Shown piece by piece: positions 28,679-40,049 of a stretch of DNA of 64,000 bases. Made by a program: the position numbers and the translations under genes. Location of the stretch: contig NZ_BRCF01000011.1 of assembly GCF_023707985.1 (NCBI RefSeq), forward strand, positions 1 to 64,000, read 5' to 3'. Source of the stretch: Sporosarcina sp. NCCP-2716 (GTDB lineage: Bacteria > Bacillota > Bacilli > Bacillales_A > Planococcaceae). Every line of letters starts with the position of its first letter. Positions within the stretch are counted from its first letter, which is position 1. The notes beneath the pieces are model-generated. The model had not been told where the DNA came from, did no database searches, and saw only the letters and a list, made by a program, of their open reading frames with translations.

Positions 28679-28957
28679 TCAGACGGTGGCTCCTTCGAAA
28701 ACCTCTTCTTCCGCAAAATAGGCCTGCAGCACAGCGTCCTGGACTTTCGATCGGGATTCCGGGTTGATGGGATGCGCGATATCGCGGAACTCCCCGTCCG
28801 GCGTCCGTTTGCTCGGCATGGCGACGAACAGACCCGCATTCCCTTCGATGATCCGGATATCGTGAATGACAAATTCCTCGTCGATCGTGATGGATGCGAT
28901 CGCCCGCATCCTGCCATCGGTCTCCACTTTACGTAAACGCACATTCGTAACTTGCAT
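28679..28957 (-). CDS. spoVG: Stage V sporulation protein G (RNA-binding regulator SpoVG)
   Basis: 92 aa. Small nucleic-acid-binding regulator affecting sporulation, septation and surface factors. The family core [20 protein letters not shown] and [20 protein letters not shown] is intact. The start giving [10 protein letters not shown] is taken because it matches the family N-terminus (Bacillus: MEVTDVRLRR); an ATG four codons earlier has its purine-rich site too close. A sigma-H promoter lies upstream, as in Bacillus subtilis. Confidence 0.95.
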   Translation of the reverse strand: MQVTNVRLRKVETDGRMRAIASITIDEEFVIHDIRIIEGNAGLFVAMPSKRTPDGEFRDIAHPINPESRSKVQDAVLQAYFAEEEVFEGATV

Positions 28958-29000
28958 ATGCCTTTCCATTCCCCTTTCTTGCAGACGTGTTCTAGTATAG

Positions 29001-29027
29001 ATTCTACATAGGAAGGGAAAATCCTTT
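29001..29027 (-). promoter_or_regulatory. spoVG promoter, sigma-H type
   Basis: Minus strand: AAAGGATTT (29027-29019), 11-bp gap, GTAGAAT (29007-29001). This matches the sigma-H consensus RnAGGAWWW ... RnnGAAT in full. It stands 44 bp upstream of the spoVG start. Confidence 0.82.
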
Positions 29028-29065
29028 TTCAAATTTAAATTTTTCCGACTATTTGAAGCGGCGGA

Positions 29066-29110
29066 AAAAAGCGGCTCCTGCGGTGCAAGGCATCGCGGAA
29101 CCGGCTTTCG
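29066..29110 (-). terminator. Probable terminator of the purR-ridA unit
   Basis: Imperfect GC-rich stem on the minus strand (AGCCGGTTCCGCGATG with CACCGCAGGAGCCGCT) followed by TTTTTT, between the ridA stop and the spoVG promoter. Confidence 0.6.
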
Positions 29111-29114
29111 ACGA

Positions 29115-29489
29115 TTATTCAGCTTCTGCTACGACTTCGATCTCCACTTTCACGTCTTTCGGGAGACGGGCGACTTCCACGGTGGACCGGGCAGGCGTAT
29201 GATCTCCGAAATGCTTCGCATAGACGTCATTCAGCGCTGCGAATTCGTTCATGTCCTTGATGAAAACTGTCGCTTTGACGACTTTGCTGAGGGATGATCC
29301 CGCTTCAGCCAGTACCGCTTTCAAGTTTTCGAATACTTGGTCTGTCTGTTCTTCGATGGTCGTTCCGGCGATTTCACCAGTCGTCCGCAATGGGATCTGG
29401 CCGGATGTGTACACCAGTCCGTTCACTTTCACTGCCTGCGCGTAAGGGCCGATCGCTGCCGGCGCTTTGTCGGTTGCTATGTAGTTCAT
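29115..29489 (-). CDS. ridA: Reactive intermediate/imine deaminase RidA (YabJ)
   Basis: 124 aa YjgF/YER057c/UK114 family. It hydrolyses reactive enamine or imine intermediates; in Bacillus YabJ also influences PurR-dependent repression. Family motifs: [22 protein letters not shown] at the start and [20 protein letters not shown] at the end, with the catalytic Arg. The ATG overlaps the purR stop by 4 nt. Confidence 0.96.
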   Translation of the reverse strand: MNYIATDKAPAAIGPYAQAVKVNGLVYTSGQIPLRTTGEIAGTTIEEQTDQVFENLKAVLAEAGSSLSKVVKATVFIKDMNEFAALNDVYAKHFGDHTPARSTVEVARLPKDVKVEIEVVAEAE

Positions 29490-30319
29490 GCTCCCTCTCC
29501 ACCTTCCGAGAAATAGTTGCCTTCTTCAAGCTCGATTGTCCGGTCCTGCTCATTCACCTGACGCAGTTTCACCAGGGAACGGTATTTTTCCACGAGCACC
29601 TTTTCCGAATGCTCGGATTCCACCAGCACGGCTGCACCTGCCAGTTCACAGCCGAACTCTTCCACGAGGTTCCGCATGCCGAGCATCGTGCCGCCCGCTT
29701 TCATGAAATCATCCGTGATGAGAACGCGCTGTCCGCTCTTCATGCTCCGTTTCGACAGCACCATCGTCTGGATGCGCCGTGCGGATCCGGAGACGTAGTT
29801 GATGCTCACCGTGGAGCCTTCCGTCACTTTGCTGTCCCGCCGTACGATGACGACCGGTACGTTCAGATGATGGGCGATTGCATGGGCGATCGGTATCCCC
29901 TTCGTCGCCACCGTCATGATCACATCGATCTGCTGATCCGCGAACGCGGTCGCAAACAGACGGCCCACTTTGTCGATGAGCTGCGGATTGCCGAGCAGGT
30001 CGGTCATGTACAGATAGCCGCCGGGAAGCAGCCGATCCGAATGGCTGAGCTCCTCGATCAGCTGACGGATGACGCCGTGTGCCATGTCATCCGATACCAA
30101 AGGAATGTATTTCACGCCGCCGGCTGCCCCGGAGACCGTCAGCAGTCTTCCGGCTCCGCTCTCTTCAAATGTCTCTTTTACAATGGTCAGGTCTTCGCTG
30201 ATCGAAGACTTCGCTGACTGGAAACGTTCAGAAAAAACAGTGAGCGGAATGAGCTGGTGAGGGTGTTCCAACAGATGGCGTGTCATCTCGACGAGACGTT
30301 CACTCCTCTTCCACTTCAT
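29486..30319 (-). CDS. purR: Purine operon repressor PurR
   Basis: 277 aa. N-terminal winged-helix domain (about 1-72, RRSE-type start [19 protein letters not shown]) and C-terminal PRTase-fold effector domain that binds PRPP ([13 protein letters not shown]). PurR represses purine synthesis genes when PRPP is low. The ATG is chosen because AGGAG is 9 nt upstream and it matches the Bacillus start (MKFRRSGRL); a TTG three codons earlier is open. A PurBox-like site overlaps its own -10, so autoregulation is likely. Confidence 0.96.
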   Translation of the reverse strand: MKWKRSERLVEMTRHLLEHPHQLIPLTVFSERFQSAKSSISEDLTIVKETFEESGAGRLLTVSGAAGGVKYIPLVSDDMAHGVIRQLIEELSHSDRLLPGGYLYMTDLLGNPQLIDKVGRLFATAFADQQIDVIMTVATKGIPIAHAIAHHLNVPVVIVRRDSKVTEGSTVSINYVSGSARRIQTMVLSKRSMKSGQRVLITDDFMKAGGTMLGMRNLVEEFGCELAGAAVLVESEHSEKVLVEKYRSLVKLRQVNEQDRTIELEEGNYFSEGGEGA

Positions 30320-30334
30320 GTCCAACAACTCCTA

Positions 30335-30347
30335 AAACCCGAATATT
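30335..30347 (+). promoter_or_regulatory. PurBox-like site in front of purR
   Basis: AAACCCGAATATT on the plus strand agrees with 11 of 13 positions of the PurBox AWWWCCGAACWWT. It overlaps TATAAT on the minus strand (30350-30345), a likely purR -10. Only one box is visible; Bacillus sites usually come in pairs. Confidence 0.5.
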
Positions 30348-30377
30348 ATAAGACAAGACTACCATAATCATCTGTTT

Positions 30378-31247
30378 TTAAGCAAGATGGATCCGTTCTC
30401 CCATCATTCGTACTGCGTAGACTTCCGGACAGAACCCTTTCAGCCCGTTGTAGACACGGGCCACTTGTGATTCGTGCTGCACAAATCCGAAGACGGTCGG
30501 ACCGCTGCCGCTCATCAGGACGGCATCCGCGCCGAACTTCAGCATCTGCTCTTTCAGGACGGCGACTTGTGGGTGGAGCTGCATCGTGACCGGCTCGAGC
30601 GCATTCCCGAGCTGGCGGCACATGGCACCGTAATCAGCCGTTTCCAGGGCAGCCATCATACCGGCAGTGTCGGGATGCCGGATAGCCGAGACGTCCAGGC
30701 CGCCGTAGATATCAGCCGTCGAGACGGAAATGGCCGGCTTGGCGAGGAGGACCCAGCAATTCGGCGGGGCCGGCAGATGCCGGATCTGCTCCCCCCGGCC
30801 GGAGGCAATCGCTGTGCCGCCGTATACGCAGAAAGGGATATCCGAGCCGATCTGCGCGCCGAGCTCCGCCAGCTCGTCCAGCGTCAGGCCGAGGTTCCAG
30901 AGCCGGTTCAGGCCGCGCAGTGTCGCGGCAGCATCCGAACTGCCGCCCGCCAGCCCTGCTGCCACTGGGATGTTTTTGTCGAGGGTGATCTCGACGCCGT
31001 GCGAGATATGGCAGGTCTTCCGTAAAAGGTCGGCTGCCTGCCAGGCCAAGTTCCGTTTGTCGTTCGGGACATACCGCTCCGACGAACGGATGGTGATGCC
31101 GCGGTCCAGCGGTTTCAGCCAGATCCGGTCTGCCAGATCCACCGTCGTCATGATCATTTCCACTTCGTGGTAGCCGTCCGGCCGTTTCTGTAAGACGTCG
31201 AGCGTCAAATTGATTTTTGCGGGCGCTTTTTCAGATATCATACTCAT
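30378..31247 (-). CDS. ispE: 4-diphosphocytidyl-2-C-methyl-D-erythritol kinase
   Basis: 289 aa GHMP kinase of the MEP isoprenoid pathway. N-terminal [16 protein letters not shown] loop [15 protein letters not shown] near residue 93, and C-terminal [12 protein letters not shown] are all present. GGAGG is 8 nt before the ATG. It sits between sspF and purR, as in Bacillus. Confidence 0.96.
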   Translation of the reverse strand: MSMISEKAPAKINLTLDVLQKRPDGYHEVEMIMTTVDLADRIWLKPLDRGITIRSSERYVPNDKRNLAWQAADLLRKTCHISHGVEITLDKNIPVAAGLAGGSSDAAATLRGLNRLWNLGLTLDELAELGAQIGSDIPFCVYGGTAIASGRGEQIRHLPAPPNCWVLLAKPAISVSTADIYGGLDVSAIRHPDTAGMMAALETADYGAMCRQLGNALEPVTMQLHPQVAVLKEQMLKFGADAVLMSGSGPTVFGFVQHESQVARVYNGLKGFCPEVYAVRMMGERIHLA

Positions 31248-31331
31248 CTGGCTGCCTCCATTCCAACTTCATTGTTCCCCATTTTACCATAGGCACCCCG
31301 GTGCGTGCCCGGTTTCTGCAAAGAGGAACGG

Positions 31332-31374
31332 AAAAAAAGCCGGGCCAGCACAGATGTGCAGAGCCGCGGCTTTC
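31332..31374 (-). terminator. Terminator of sspF
   Basis: Minus strand stem AAAGCCGCGGCTCTGCAC with GTGCTGGCCCGGCTTT (a few mismatches), followed by a T run, 46 bp beyond the sspF stop. Confidence 0.75.
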
Positions 31375-31419
31375 CTTGTCAGCCATTCGTTGGATTTGGG
31401 TCGTGCAGTAGTGTTCCTC

Positions 31420-31605
31420 TTAGTGCGGCCGTTCGTTGTCCGCGATTCCCCGTCCTGCCATCTCAATCGCACGTTTCACCATGTTGCCGGCATCCCGCGA
31501 TTTGATGCCTCCCCACCCTTCACGCTGGACGACATCGTAAAATCCAAGTTCTTTTGCAATTTCTTCTTTCAATTGCTCAGACATTACGCCATTTCGTTTC
31601 GCCAT
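31420..31605 (-). CDS. sspF: Small acid-soluble spore protein SspF (alpha/beta-type SASP family)
   Basis: 61 aa. Contains the SASP signature [19 protein letters not shown] (near residues 15-33) and [13 protein letters not shown] near the end. Such proteins coat and protect spore DNA and are made in the forespore under sigma-G; SspF is a divergent, minor member. AGGAGG precedes the ATG. It is in the canonical place between veg and ispE. It confirms a spore-forming lineage. Confidence 0.93.
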   Translation of the reverse strand: MAKRNGVMSEQLKEEIAKELGFYDVVQREGWGGIKSRDAGNMVKRAIEMAGRGIADNERPH

Positions 31606-31654
31606 TCAGGTTTCCTCCTTATGGGCTGACAAGGATAGTGTAGCCGCGGCGCAC

Positions 31655-31699
31655 GAAAAAACACCCCGTAAAACTTTCCAGAAGAAAGTTCAGGGTGTT
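31655..31699 (-). terminator. Terminator of veg
   Basis: Minus-strand stem AACACCCTGAACTTTC with GAAAGTTTTACGGGGTGTT (one small bulge), followed by TTTTTTC. Confidence 0.85.
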
Positions 31700-31730
31700 C
31701 TGATGAAGTGTTCTGGTGAAAATAAGAGTG

Positions 31731-31997
31731 CTATTTAATCTCGAACGCTGTGGTGTCTCCACCGTCCAGTATCGTTATTTCAACCGCTTCGGTCAAAATA
31801 TCCGCATAACTGTATGATACCCGTTCAAACGCATTTTCGTCCTGATCAAGTTCCACTACAAATACTGCACGATACGTGTCACGAAGGATTCCAGCTCTTT
31901 CGATCGTCTTCTTACGACCGCCGTTTGCACGAAGGTGCAGACGTTTTCCCAAGTGAGCATCCAATGACTTTTTAATGTCCGCTAATGTTTTTGGCAC
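31731..31997 (-). CDS. veg: Veg protein (biofilm-associated)
   Basis: 88 aa. Highly conserved small protein; in Bacillus it stimulates biofilm genes by antagonising SinR. Core: [20 protein letters not shown] and [18 protein letters not shown]. It begins with GTG, 7 nt after AGGTGG. It is monocistronic, with two strong promoters upstream and a terminator downstream, as in the well-known Bacillus veg unit. Confidence 0.95.
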   Translation of the reverse strand: MPKTLADIKKSLDAHLGKRLHLRANGGRKKTIERAGILRDTYRAVFVVELDQDENAFERVSYSYADILTEAVEITILDGGDTTAFEIK

Positions 31998-32021
31998 GTC
32001 GCTTCCACCTCACTGTGTATT

Positions 32022-32050
32022 ATCATAACACAGTTAAAAGGTTCTGTCAA
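32022..32050 (-). promoter_or_regulatory. veg promoter 1 (proximal, sigma-A)
   Basis: Minus strand: TTGACA (32050-32045), 17-bp spacer, TATGAT (32027-32022), 25 bp upstream of the GTG start. Confidence 0.85.
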
Positions 32051-32063
32051 TTAAAACTTTAAA

Positions 32064-32092
32064 TTTTAACAGGTTGAATTTAGCTTTGTCAA
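32064..32092 (-). promoter_or_regulatory. veg promoter 2 (distal, sigma-A)
   Basis: Minus strand: TTGACA (32092-32087), 17-bp spacer, TTAAAA (32069-32064), 42 bp upstream of promoter 1. The region between is very AT-rich, like an UP element. Confidence 0.7.
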
Positions 32093-32208
32093 TGCTTTTT
32101 GTCTACATTTTCGCGTTTCGACATTCTTTTTTCCTTAAAATAGTCATAAGTTCACTTTTCTCATGATTTGGTTGCTGGAGAAGACGGGTATTCCATGCAG
32201 GCCGCTGA

Positions 32209-32355
32209 GCGCTCGTTTCTAAGCGCTAACCGATCCATTCTGCTGCCGAACCGCTCGTTTCCGCCCGCTGACCGATCCATTCCTCTGCCTAACCGATCAT
32301 TACCACCCGCTAACCGATCCATTCCTCTGCCTAACCGCTCCATTCCGCAGCACTC
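32209..32355. repeat. Tandem array of seven 21-bp units (core ACCGMTC)
   Basis: The hexamer CCGATC/CCGCTC (GCGCTC in the first) begins at 32209, 32230, 32251, 32272, 32293, 32314 and 32335, an exact 21-bp period. Typical unit: CTAACCGATCCATTCCTCTGC. Read on the minus strand the array is open and would give a heptad repeat (MDRLAGG, NERFGSR and so on), but this follows from the period and there is no sign of a gene. It fills the place held by yabG in Bacillus subtilis. The core resembles the array at 14569-14759. Confidence 0.9.
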
Positions 32356-32361
32356 CCCTAT

Positions 32362-32400
32362 AAAAAAAACAGACAGTCGGCGATTGATCGCCGGCTGTCT
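32362..32400 (-). terminator. Terminator of the rnmV-rsmA unit
   Basis: Stem AGACAGTCGGCGAT/ATCGCCGGCTGTCT (32371-32384 with 32387-32400, one G-T pair), then eight T on the minus strand. Confidence 0.9.
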
Positions 32401-32422
32401 GCTATTCCCTACCTAACAGTCG

Positions 32423-33864
<1,442 letters not shown>

Positions 33865-33984
33865 TCTATTCCTCTTTCCTTCACTCTATGCAGCGGGCCG
33901 GCACGGCCGCTGCGCTTATCATGCTTCTCTCCCAATTCTACCGGCTGGATGGACAGTTGTACAGGAGGCATGCCGGACAGACAA

Positions 33985-34016
33985 CAATCCGCACGGCCGG
34001 GTGGCTGTGCGGATTG
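33985..34016 (-). terminator. Possible terminator of yabE
   Basis: 14-bp stem CAATCCGCACGGCC/GGCTGTGCGGATTG (one G-T pair) 38 bp after the yabE stop. The tail on the minus strand is only TTGTC, so termination may be weak or the hairpin may serve mRNA stability. Confidence 0.5.
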
Positions 34017-34053
34017 CAGCTGTTTCCTTCTATATAGGTGTCCGTTCCGTGTA

Positions 34054-35310
34054 TCAGTTCAGGACTTTTATCTTCACTTGGCGGCGGCCGAATTGTCTTG
34101 CCGCTGCGTCGTTCGGTACATGGAGATCGATCCTATTTCCTTTGATGGCGCCGCCAGTGTCACCGGCGACGGCATAGCCGTACCCTTCCACCCACACTTT
34201 TGAGCCGAGCGGGATGACGCCCGGGTCGACCGCGATCACTTTCAAACTCGGATTCGCGGCGAGGTTGATGCCTGTCGCTGTGATACCGCTGCAGCCTGTA
34301 CAATGCGCCGTATAGGCGGTCGCATTCATGTACATCACTTTGCCGGACTCACTGCCGCCACGGGAAACGCTTGTCTTTACGGATGCCGTTTTGGCGGAAG
34401 CTTGTGAAACCGCTGCAGCCGGTGCAGCGCTTGCGAGTTCCACTTTCGAACCGACCGAAATCACTTTCGGTTTCGGGTGGGCGACTACGTGCTTCGCCAC
34501 GAGCTTGCGGGATACTTCCTTGCCGTTCTCTTTGACGATCTCGAATCTCTTCCTGACTTTCCCCTTCTCGCCTTCACGGACAACTTTTTCATGTCCTTTC
34601 AGCAGGTTCTCATCAGCACGTGTCTTCACGTCGAAATTCGTCGTCTCTTCCACTACATCGGTGACCTTTTCTACACGGACGATCGACACTACGGATTTCG
34701 GGAGCAGTACTTGCCCCTGATCACTCTCTAGGCGATCCAGCTCACTCAACTGGATATTTTCGTTTTTCAAAAAGTCAGCGACCGTAGTCGAAGTGGACCA
34801 TACATTTTTCGATTTCTTACCGTCTTTCAACGTCACTTGGAACGCCTTGTCGACTGTGATTTCCCCTTTGTCCCCGACCGTACTGCCGAGAGCGGGAGTG
34901 ACGCCATCATGCTCACCAAGCTCCACGCCGGCTGCGTCGAGAATATCACCGACAGATGTTTCAGTTGTCCAGATAGTGGTAGAGTCATTATTCATGCTGA
35001 TGGCTACGGGACGTGCCTTCTTCCAATCGACGGTCATCCCGTCTTCGACCGGTGTCCCGGCTGCCGGTGTCACCGCATCATGCGGACCGACTTCTATGTC
35101 ATGCTGCGCCAGCGCGTCTGCGACAGTGGCTGCATGTGTTTTGAGTTCCGTGGTTTCACCGTCTGCTGCGACGGTCACCGTTTTCTTCGTGCCCTCATAC
35201 AGGACAAGAGAAAGAACTGTCACGAAAACCGCAAGCACTGCAATGCCCGCTGCGATCCGCTGTATCTTCAATGATTGAAAGAATCGGTTGCCCTTGGTTC
35301 TTTTCGTCAT
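34054..35310 (-). CDS. yabE: YabE: cell-wall protein with DUF348 repeats, G5 and 3D domains (RpfB/Sps-like)
   Basis: 418 aa. An N-terminal membrane segment (about residues 17-38) is followed by three DUF348 repeats (VTVAADGETTELKTHAATVADAL begins the first), a G5 domain (VRKRFEIVKENGKEVSRK), a low-complexity Ala/Ser linker and a C-terminal 3D domain with AYTAHCTGCSG and the three aspartates of DPG, GDTGG and RIDLHV. Such domains are found in lytic transglycosylases that remodel peptidoglycan during spore revival. A perfect sigma-A promoter lies upstream. Confidence 0.92.
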   Translation of the reverse strand: MTKRTKGNRFFQSLKIQRIAAGIAVLAVFVTVLSLVLYEGTKKTVTVAADGETTELKTHAATVADALAQHDIEVGPHDAVTPAAGTPVEDGMTVDWKKARPVAISMNNDSTTIWTTETSVGDILDAAGVELGEHDGVTPALGSTVGDKGEITVDKAFQVTLKDGKKSKNVWSTSTTVADFLKNENIQLSELDRLESDQGQVLLPKSVVSIVRVEKVTDVVEETTNFDVKTRADENLLKGHEKVVREGEKGKVRKRFEIVKENGKEVSRKLVAKHVVAHPKPKVISVGSKVELASAAPAAAVSQASAKTASVKTSVSRGGSESGKVMYMNATAYTAHCTGCSGITATGINLAANPSLKVIAVDPGVIPLGSKVWVEGYGYAVAGDTGGAIKGNRIDLHVPNDAAARQFGRRQVKIKVLN

Positions 35311-35341
35311 TAACGTTTCTCCTCCTTAATTCACTCGGCTG

Positions 35342-35370
35342 ATTATATAGACTCCATTTTTCACTGTCAA
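35342..35370 (-). promoter_or_regulatory. yabE promoter (sigma-A)
   Basis: Minus strand: TTGACA (35370-35365), 17-bp spacer, TATAAT (35347-35342); both hexamers are perfect. The start of yabE is only 32 bp downstream. Confidence 0.88.
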
Positions 35371-35388
35371 CCGATCGAACTTTCCCGC

Positions 35389-35429
35389 ACAGGAACGCCG
35401 GAAGTCGTCTGCAGCAGATGCACTGCACG
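35389..35429 (-). other. Long hairpin between tatD and yabE
   Basis: GCCGGAAG/CTTCCGGC (35389-35396 with 35422-35429) around a 25-base loop that itself contains CTGCAGCAG and TGCACTGCA. No T run follows on either strand. It lies just beyond the tatD stop and may end or stabilise the metS-tatD message. Confidence 0.4.
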
Positions 35430-35444
35430 CTTCCGGCACAACCT

Positions 35445-36212
35445 TCAGTCGATGGAAAATAAATTCATGGCATTCCGGGTGGTCGTCTCCGCCACTGTTT
35501 CGACCGGAATCCCTTTCAGTTCCGCAATCTGTTCGGCAACGAGCGCCACGTAGGCAGGTTCGTTCCGTTTGCCGCGGTGCGGATGCGGCGCCAAGTAGGG
35601 TGCGTCGGTCTCCACGAGCAAGTGCTCCAGCGGGATTTCCTTCGCGACCTCTTTCGGCATCCTGGCGTTTTTGAACGTCACCGGGCCGCCAAGCGAAATC
35701 ATGAAATTCATGCCGATGCATTCGCGGGCGGTCTCCACACTGCCGCTGTAGCAGTGCATGATACCGCCGGTCAGGTGTGCGTCCTCTTCTTTCAGGATAC
35801 GCACGACATCGCCGGTCGCATCCCTGTTATGGATGATGACTGGCAGATTGACTTTCTGTGCCAGTCGGATCTGCTTGCGGAACAGTTGCTGCTGGACATC
35901 TTTCGGCGACTTGTCCCAATGGTAATCGAGACCGGTCTCCCCGATGCCGACAACTTTCGGATGAGCGGCCAGCTCCTCGATCCATTGCAGGTCATCTGCC
36001 GTACAGTCGATGGCATCGACCGGATGCCATCCGACCACCGCGTAGATGAACTCATGCTGTTCCGCTAATTCCATCGCTTTCGTAATGGTCGGCCGGTCGA
36101 ATCCGACGACGACCATCCGCTCCACACCGGCGTCAAGTGCACGCTGGATCACTGCGTCTATATCTTCTTCGTATTGGTCTGCATTCAAGTGGACATGTGT
36201 ATCGATCAACAT
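35445..36212 (-). CDS. tatD: TatD-family metal-dependent DNase (YabD)
   Basis: 255 aa, the usual length. TIM-barrel hydrolase with metal ligands in DTHVHL, GETGLDYHW, VIIHNRDA, MHCYSG and ETDAPYL. TatD proteins show 3'-5' exonuclease activity and act in DNA repair or turnover. The ATG giving MLIDTHVHLN is chosen on family start and GAGGCGAG upstream; the frame is open 19 codons further. It follows metS. Confidence 0.95.
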   Translation of the reverse strand: MLIDTHVHLNADQYEEDIDAVIQRALDAGVERMVVVGFDRPTITKAMELAEQHEFIYAVVGWHPVDAIDCTADDLQWIEELAAHPKVVGIGETGLDYHWDKSPKDVQQQLFRKQIRLAQKVNLPVIIHNRDATGDVVRILKEEDAHLTGGIMHCYSGSVETARECIGMNFMISLGGPVTFKNARMPKEVAKEIPLEHLLVETDAPYLAPHPHRGKRNEPAYVALVAEQIAELKGIPVETVAETTTRNAMNLFSID

Positions 36213-36291
36213 CGCTCTCGCCTCACAATGGTTATAGTCTACTGCACGTTCTTTACACCCATATCGCAATTACATTACAAAATGATGACAA

Positions 36292-36334
36292 GAAAAATAG
36301 GACAGCGGACCTCTTGACGAGTCCGCTGTCCTAT
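36292..36334 (-). terminator. Terminator of metS
   Basis: 14-bp perfect stem ATAGGACAGCGGAC/GTCCGCTGTCCTAT (36297-36310 with 36321-36334) directly after the metS stop, followed by TTTTTC on the minus strand. Confidence 0.88.
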
Positions 36335-36335
36335 A

Positions 36336-38351
<2,016 letters not shown>

Positions 38352-38478
38352 TTATCGGACTTTGCCGTTTTTCGCTATGAAGAGTTGTATCCGCCGGTGA
38401 AATGGTGTAATTTCAATTCACCGCTATGTGAGTATTTCATGTATTTATTATTCATTTTATAGTTTATAGGTTTCGCTA

Positions 38479-38507
38479 TTGACGTTAAATGGAAGAGTTG
38501 GTATGAT
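38479..38507 (+). promoter_or_regulatory. abrB promoter (sigma-A)
   Basis: Plus strand: TTGACG (38479-38484), 17-bp spacer, TATGAT (38502-38507). About 68 bp upstream of abrB. Confidence 0.82.
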
Positions 38508-38528
38508 GAGAATCAGACAAGAGAAATA

Positions 38529-38545
38529 TGTCGAATTTTGACGAA
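38529..38545 (+). promoter_or_regulatory. Tandem Spo0A boxes in the abrB leader
   Basis: TGTCGAA (38529-38535, perfect) and TGACGAA (38539-38545, one change), spaced by 10 bp. They lie 10 to 35 bp downstream of the likely transcription start. The same arrangement is known at Bacillus subtilis abrB, where Spo0A~P represses. Confidence 0.85.
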
Positions 38546-38574
38546 CCACTACACCCCTTAGGAGGCACGAACTT

Positions 38575-38850
38575 ATGAAGTCTACAGGAATTGTACGTAA
38601 AGTTGACGAACTTGGCCGAGTGGTCATTCCAATCGAATTGCGACGGACATTAGGAATCGCACAGAAAGATGCATTGGAGATTTACGTGGACGATGACAAA
38701 ATCATCCTTAAGAAATACATGCCGAACATGACATGCTCCGTAACTGGCGAAGTATCGGATGATAACCTCTCCCTGATCGACGGGAAGCTCATCCTCAGCC
38801 CAGAAGGCGCGAAGCAGCTCATCGCTGAAATCGAAAACAAAATGTCTTGA
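38575..38850 (+). CDS. abrB: Transition-state regulator AbrB
   Basis: 91 aa. N-terminal swapped-hairpin DNA-binding domain (MKSTGIVRKVDELGRVVIPI), then a C-terminal multimerisation half ending KQLIAEIENKMS. It represses many stationary-phase genes, including spoVG in Bacillus. TAGGAGG precedes the ATG. It is the only protein gene of the conserved block on the plus strand, facing away from metS and converging on rsmI, as in Bacillus subtilis. Spo0A boxes in its leader show how it is shut off at the onset of sporulation. Confidence 0.96.
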   Translation: MKSTGIVRKVDELGRVVIPIELRRTLGIAQKDALEIYVDDDKIILKKYMPNMTCSVTGEVSDDNLSLIDGKLILSPEGAKQLIAEIENKMS

Positions 38851-38870
38851 TTTAATAGTTTTATTTATAT

Positions 38871-38912
38871 AGCATCTTGTCCCAGTCAAAAGGGATCAGA
38901 TGTTATTTTTTT
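38871..38912 (+). terminator. Terminator of abrB
   Basis: AGCATCTTGTCCC pairs with GGGATCAGATGTT around AGTCAAAA (one bulge), then ATTTTTTT on the plus strand. It overlaps the last bases of the converging rsmI. Confidence 0.75.
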
Positions 38913-39783
38913 ATTCGACATGGTAGGCCTGGTAGACGTCCCGCTTGCTCAATCCCCTGTCGGCGGCCGCCTGGCGGATCGCTTCCTTCGAGGAACAGCC
39001 GCTTTCTTCCATGAGATGGCTGACATGTTCTGCAGGGGTCAGGTCTGTCCACCAAGCTTCGCCTGCTTGTTCCTCTGCTTCCGCCGATCCTTCCACCACT
39101 AAGCAGAATTCCCCACGTATCTCTGTAGATTCTGCCCACTGCAGTGCTTCTTCAATCGTTCCGCGGACAAACTCCTCATATCGTTTCGTCAATTCCCGGG
39201 CCAGCGTGATCCGACGGTCTGAACCGAACTGTTCCGCCAGCGCGCGAAGCGTCTCTTTCAGCCGGTGCGGGGCTTCATAGAACAATAGCGTTTCCTGCCG
39301 ATGGGCGAGTGATTCAAGCTGCAGGCGGCGCTTTTTCTTCTGCCTGTCGAGGAAACCGTAAAACAGGAACGGCTGAGCCGGTAAGCCTGACGCGACGAGA
39401 GCACTGATGGCCGCATTCGGTCCGGGAACGGGCACAACCGCCATCCCGGCAGCAATCGCTTTCTCCGCAATGTCCGCTCCCGGGTCGGAAATGCATGGCA
39501 TCCCCGCGTCACTGACGAGAGCGACGGTCTTTCCTTCCTCCAGCAGATCGAGGATCTTCCTGCCCCCGGCTTCCAGATTATGCTCGTGATAACTCATGAA
39601 CGGTGTGTCGATGTCGAAGTGATTCGACAGTTTGACCGTGTTGCGTGTGTCTTCCGCCGCGATGAGATCGGCTTCCTGCAAGATGCGGATCGCCCGGTAG
39701 CTCATGTCCTCCAGGTTCCCGATCGGCGTCCCTACCAAATAGAGTACGCCGCCGGATGCTTCCGCGCTTTTTTGTGTGATCAT
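38911..39783 (-). CDS. rsmI: 16S rRNA (cytidine-1402-2'-O) methyltransferase RsmI
   Basis: 290 aa tetrapyrrole-methylase-fold enzyme. [16 protein letters not shown] and [13 protein letters not shown] are the SAM/substrate motifs; the C-terminal extension ends [19 protein letters not shown] stands 7 nt before the ATG. It overlaps yazA by 4 nt in the yabB-yazA-rsmI operon. Confidence 0.96.
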   Translation of the reverse strand: MITQKSAEASGGVLYLVGTPIGNLEDMSYRAIRILQEADLIAAEDTRNTVKLSNHFDIDTPFMSYHEHNLEAGGRKILDLLEEGKTVALVSDAGMPCISDPGADIAEKAIAAGMAVVPVPGPNAAISALVASGLPAQPFLFYGFLDRQKKKRRLQLESLAHRQETLLFYEAPHRLKETLRALAEQFGSDRRITLARELTKRYEEFVRGTIEEALQWAESTEIRGEFCLVVEGSAEAEEQAGEAWWTDLTPAEHVSHLMEESGCSSKEAIRQAAADRGLSKRDVYQAYHVE

Positions 39784-40049
39784 TCCTCTGCCCCCTGTTG
39801 TCGTAAGTACCGTTCTTTCGCCGTGCGTGTGAGCTGTTTGAACCGGTATTCCGCCTGCATGGCTTCCCGTTTCGTTCCGAACGATTCGGAATGGATGCAG
39901 CGCACCGGTCCCCTTGCCCGTGTATATTTGGCGCCTTTACCGGTGTTATGCATGTCCACCCGGCGCGCGAGATCGGTCGTATACCCGCCATAATACGAGC
40001 CGTCGTTACATTCCAGGACGTAGAACAGATGGCCCGTCTTCGCTTCCAT
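39780..40049 (-). CDS. yazA: GIY-YIG endonuclease-superfamily protein YazA
   Basis: 89 aa. Single GIY-YIG fold domain: [23 protein letters not shown] with the catalytic Tyr and Arg, and a conserved Glu further on. UPF0213 family; function unproven, possibly a structure-specific nuclease. Its first 44 bp overlap the end of yabB, with GAGGG as ribosome binding site. Confidence 0.92.
   Translation of the reverse strand: MEAKTGHLFYVLECNDGSYYGGYTTDLARRVDMHNTGKGAKYTRARGPVRCIHSESFGTKREAMQAEYRFKQLTRTAKERYLRQQGAEE

Noticed and set aside
32161..32343. Minus-strand 60-codon ORF with heptad repeats (MDRLAGG/NERFGSR) over the 21-bp array
   Set aside because: The frame stays open only because the unit length is divisible by three. 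It ends in unrelated sequence and no homologous protein family is known to me. Treated as repeat, not gene.
34054..35310. Long plus-strand ORFs opposite yabE and other high-GC genes
   Set aside because: They are mirror frames of GC-rich coding regions; they lack ribosome binding sites and recognisable protein features.
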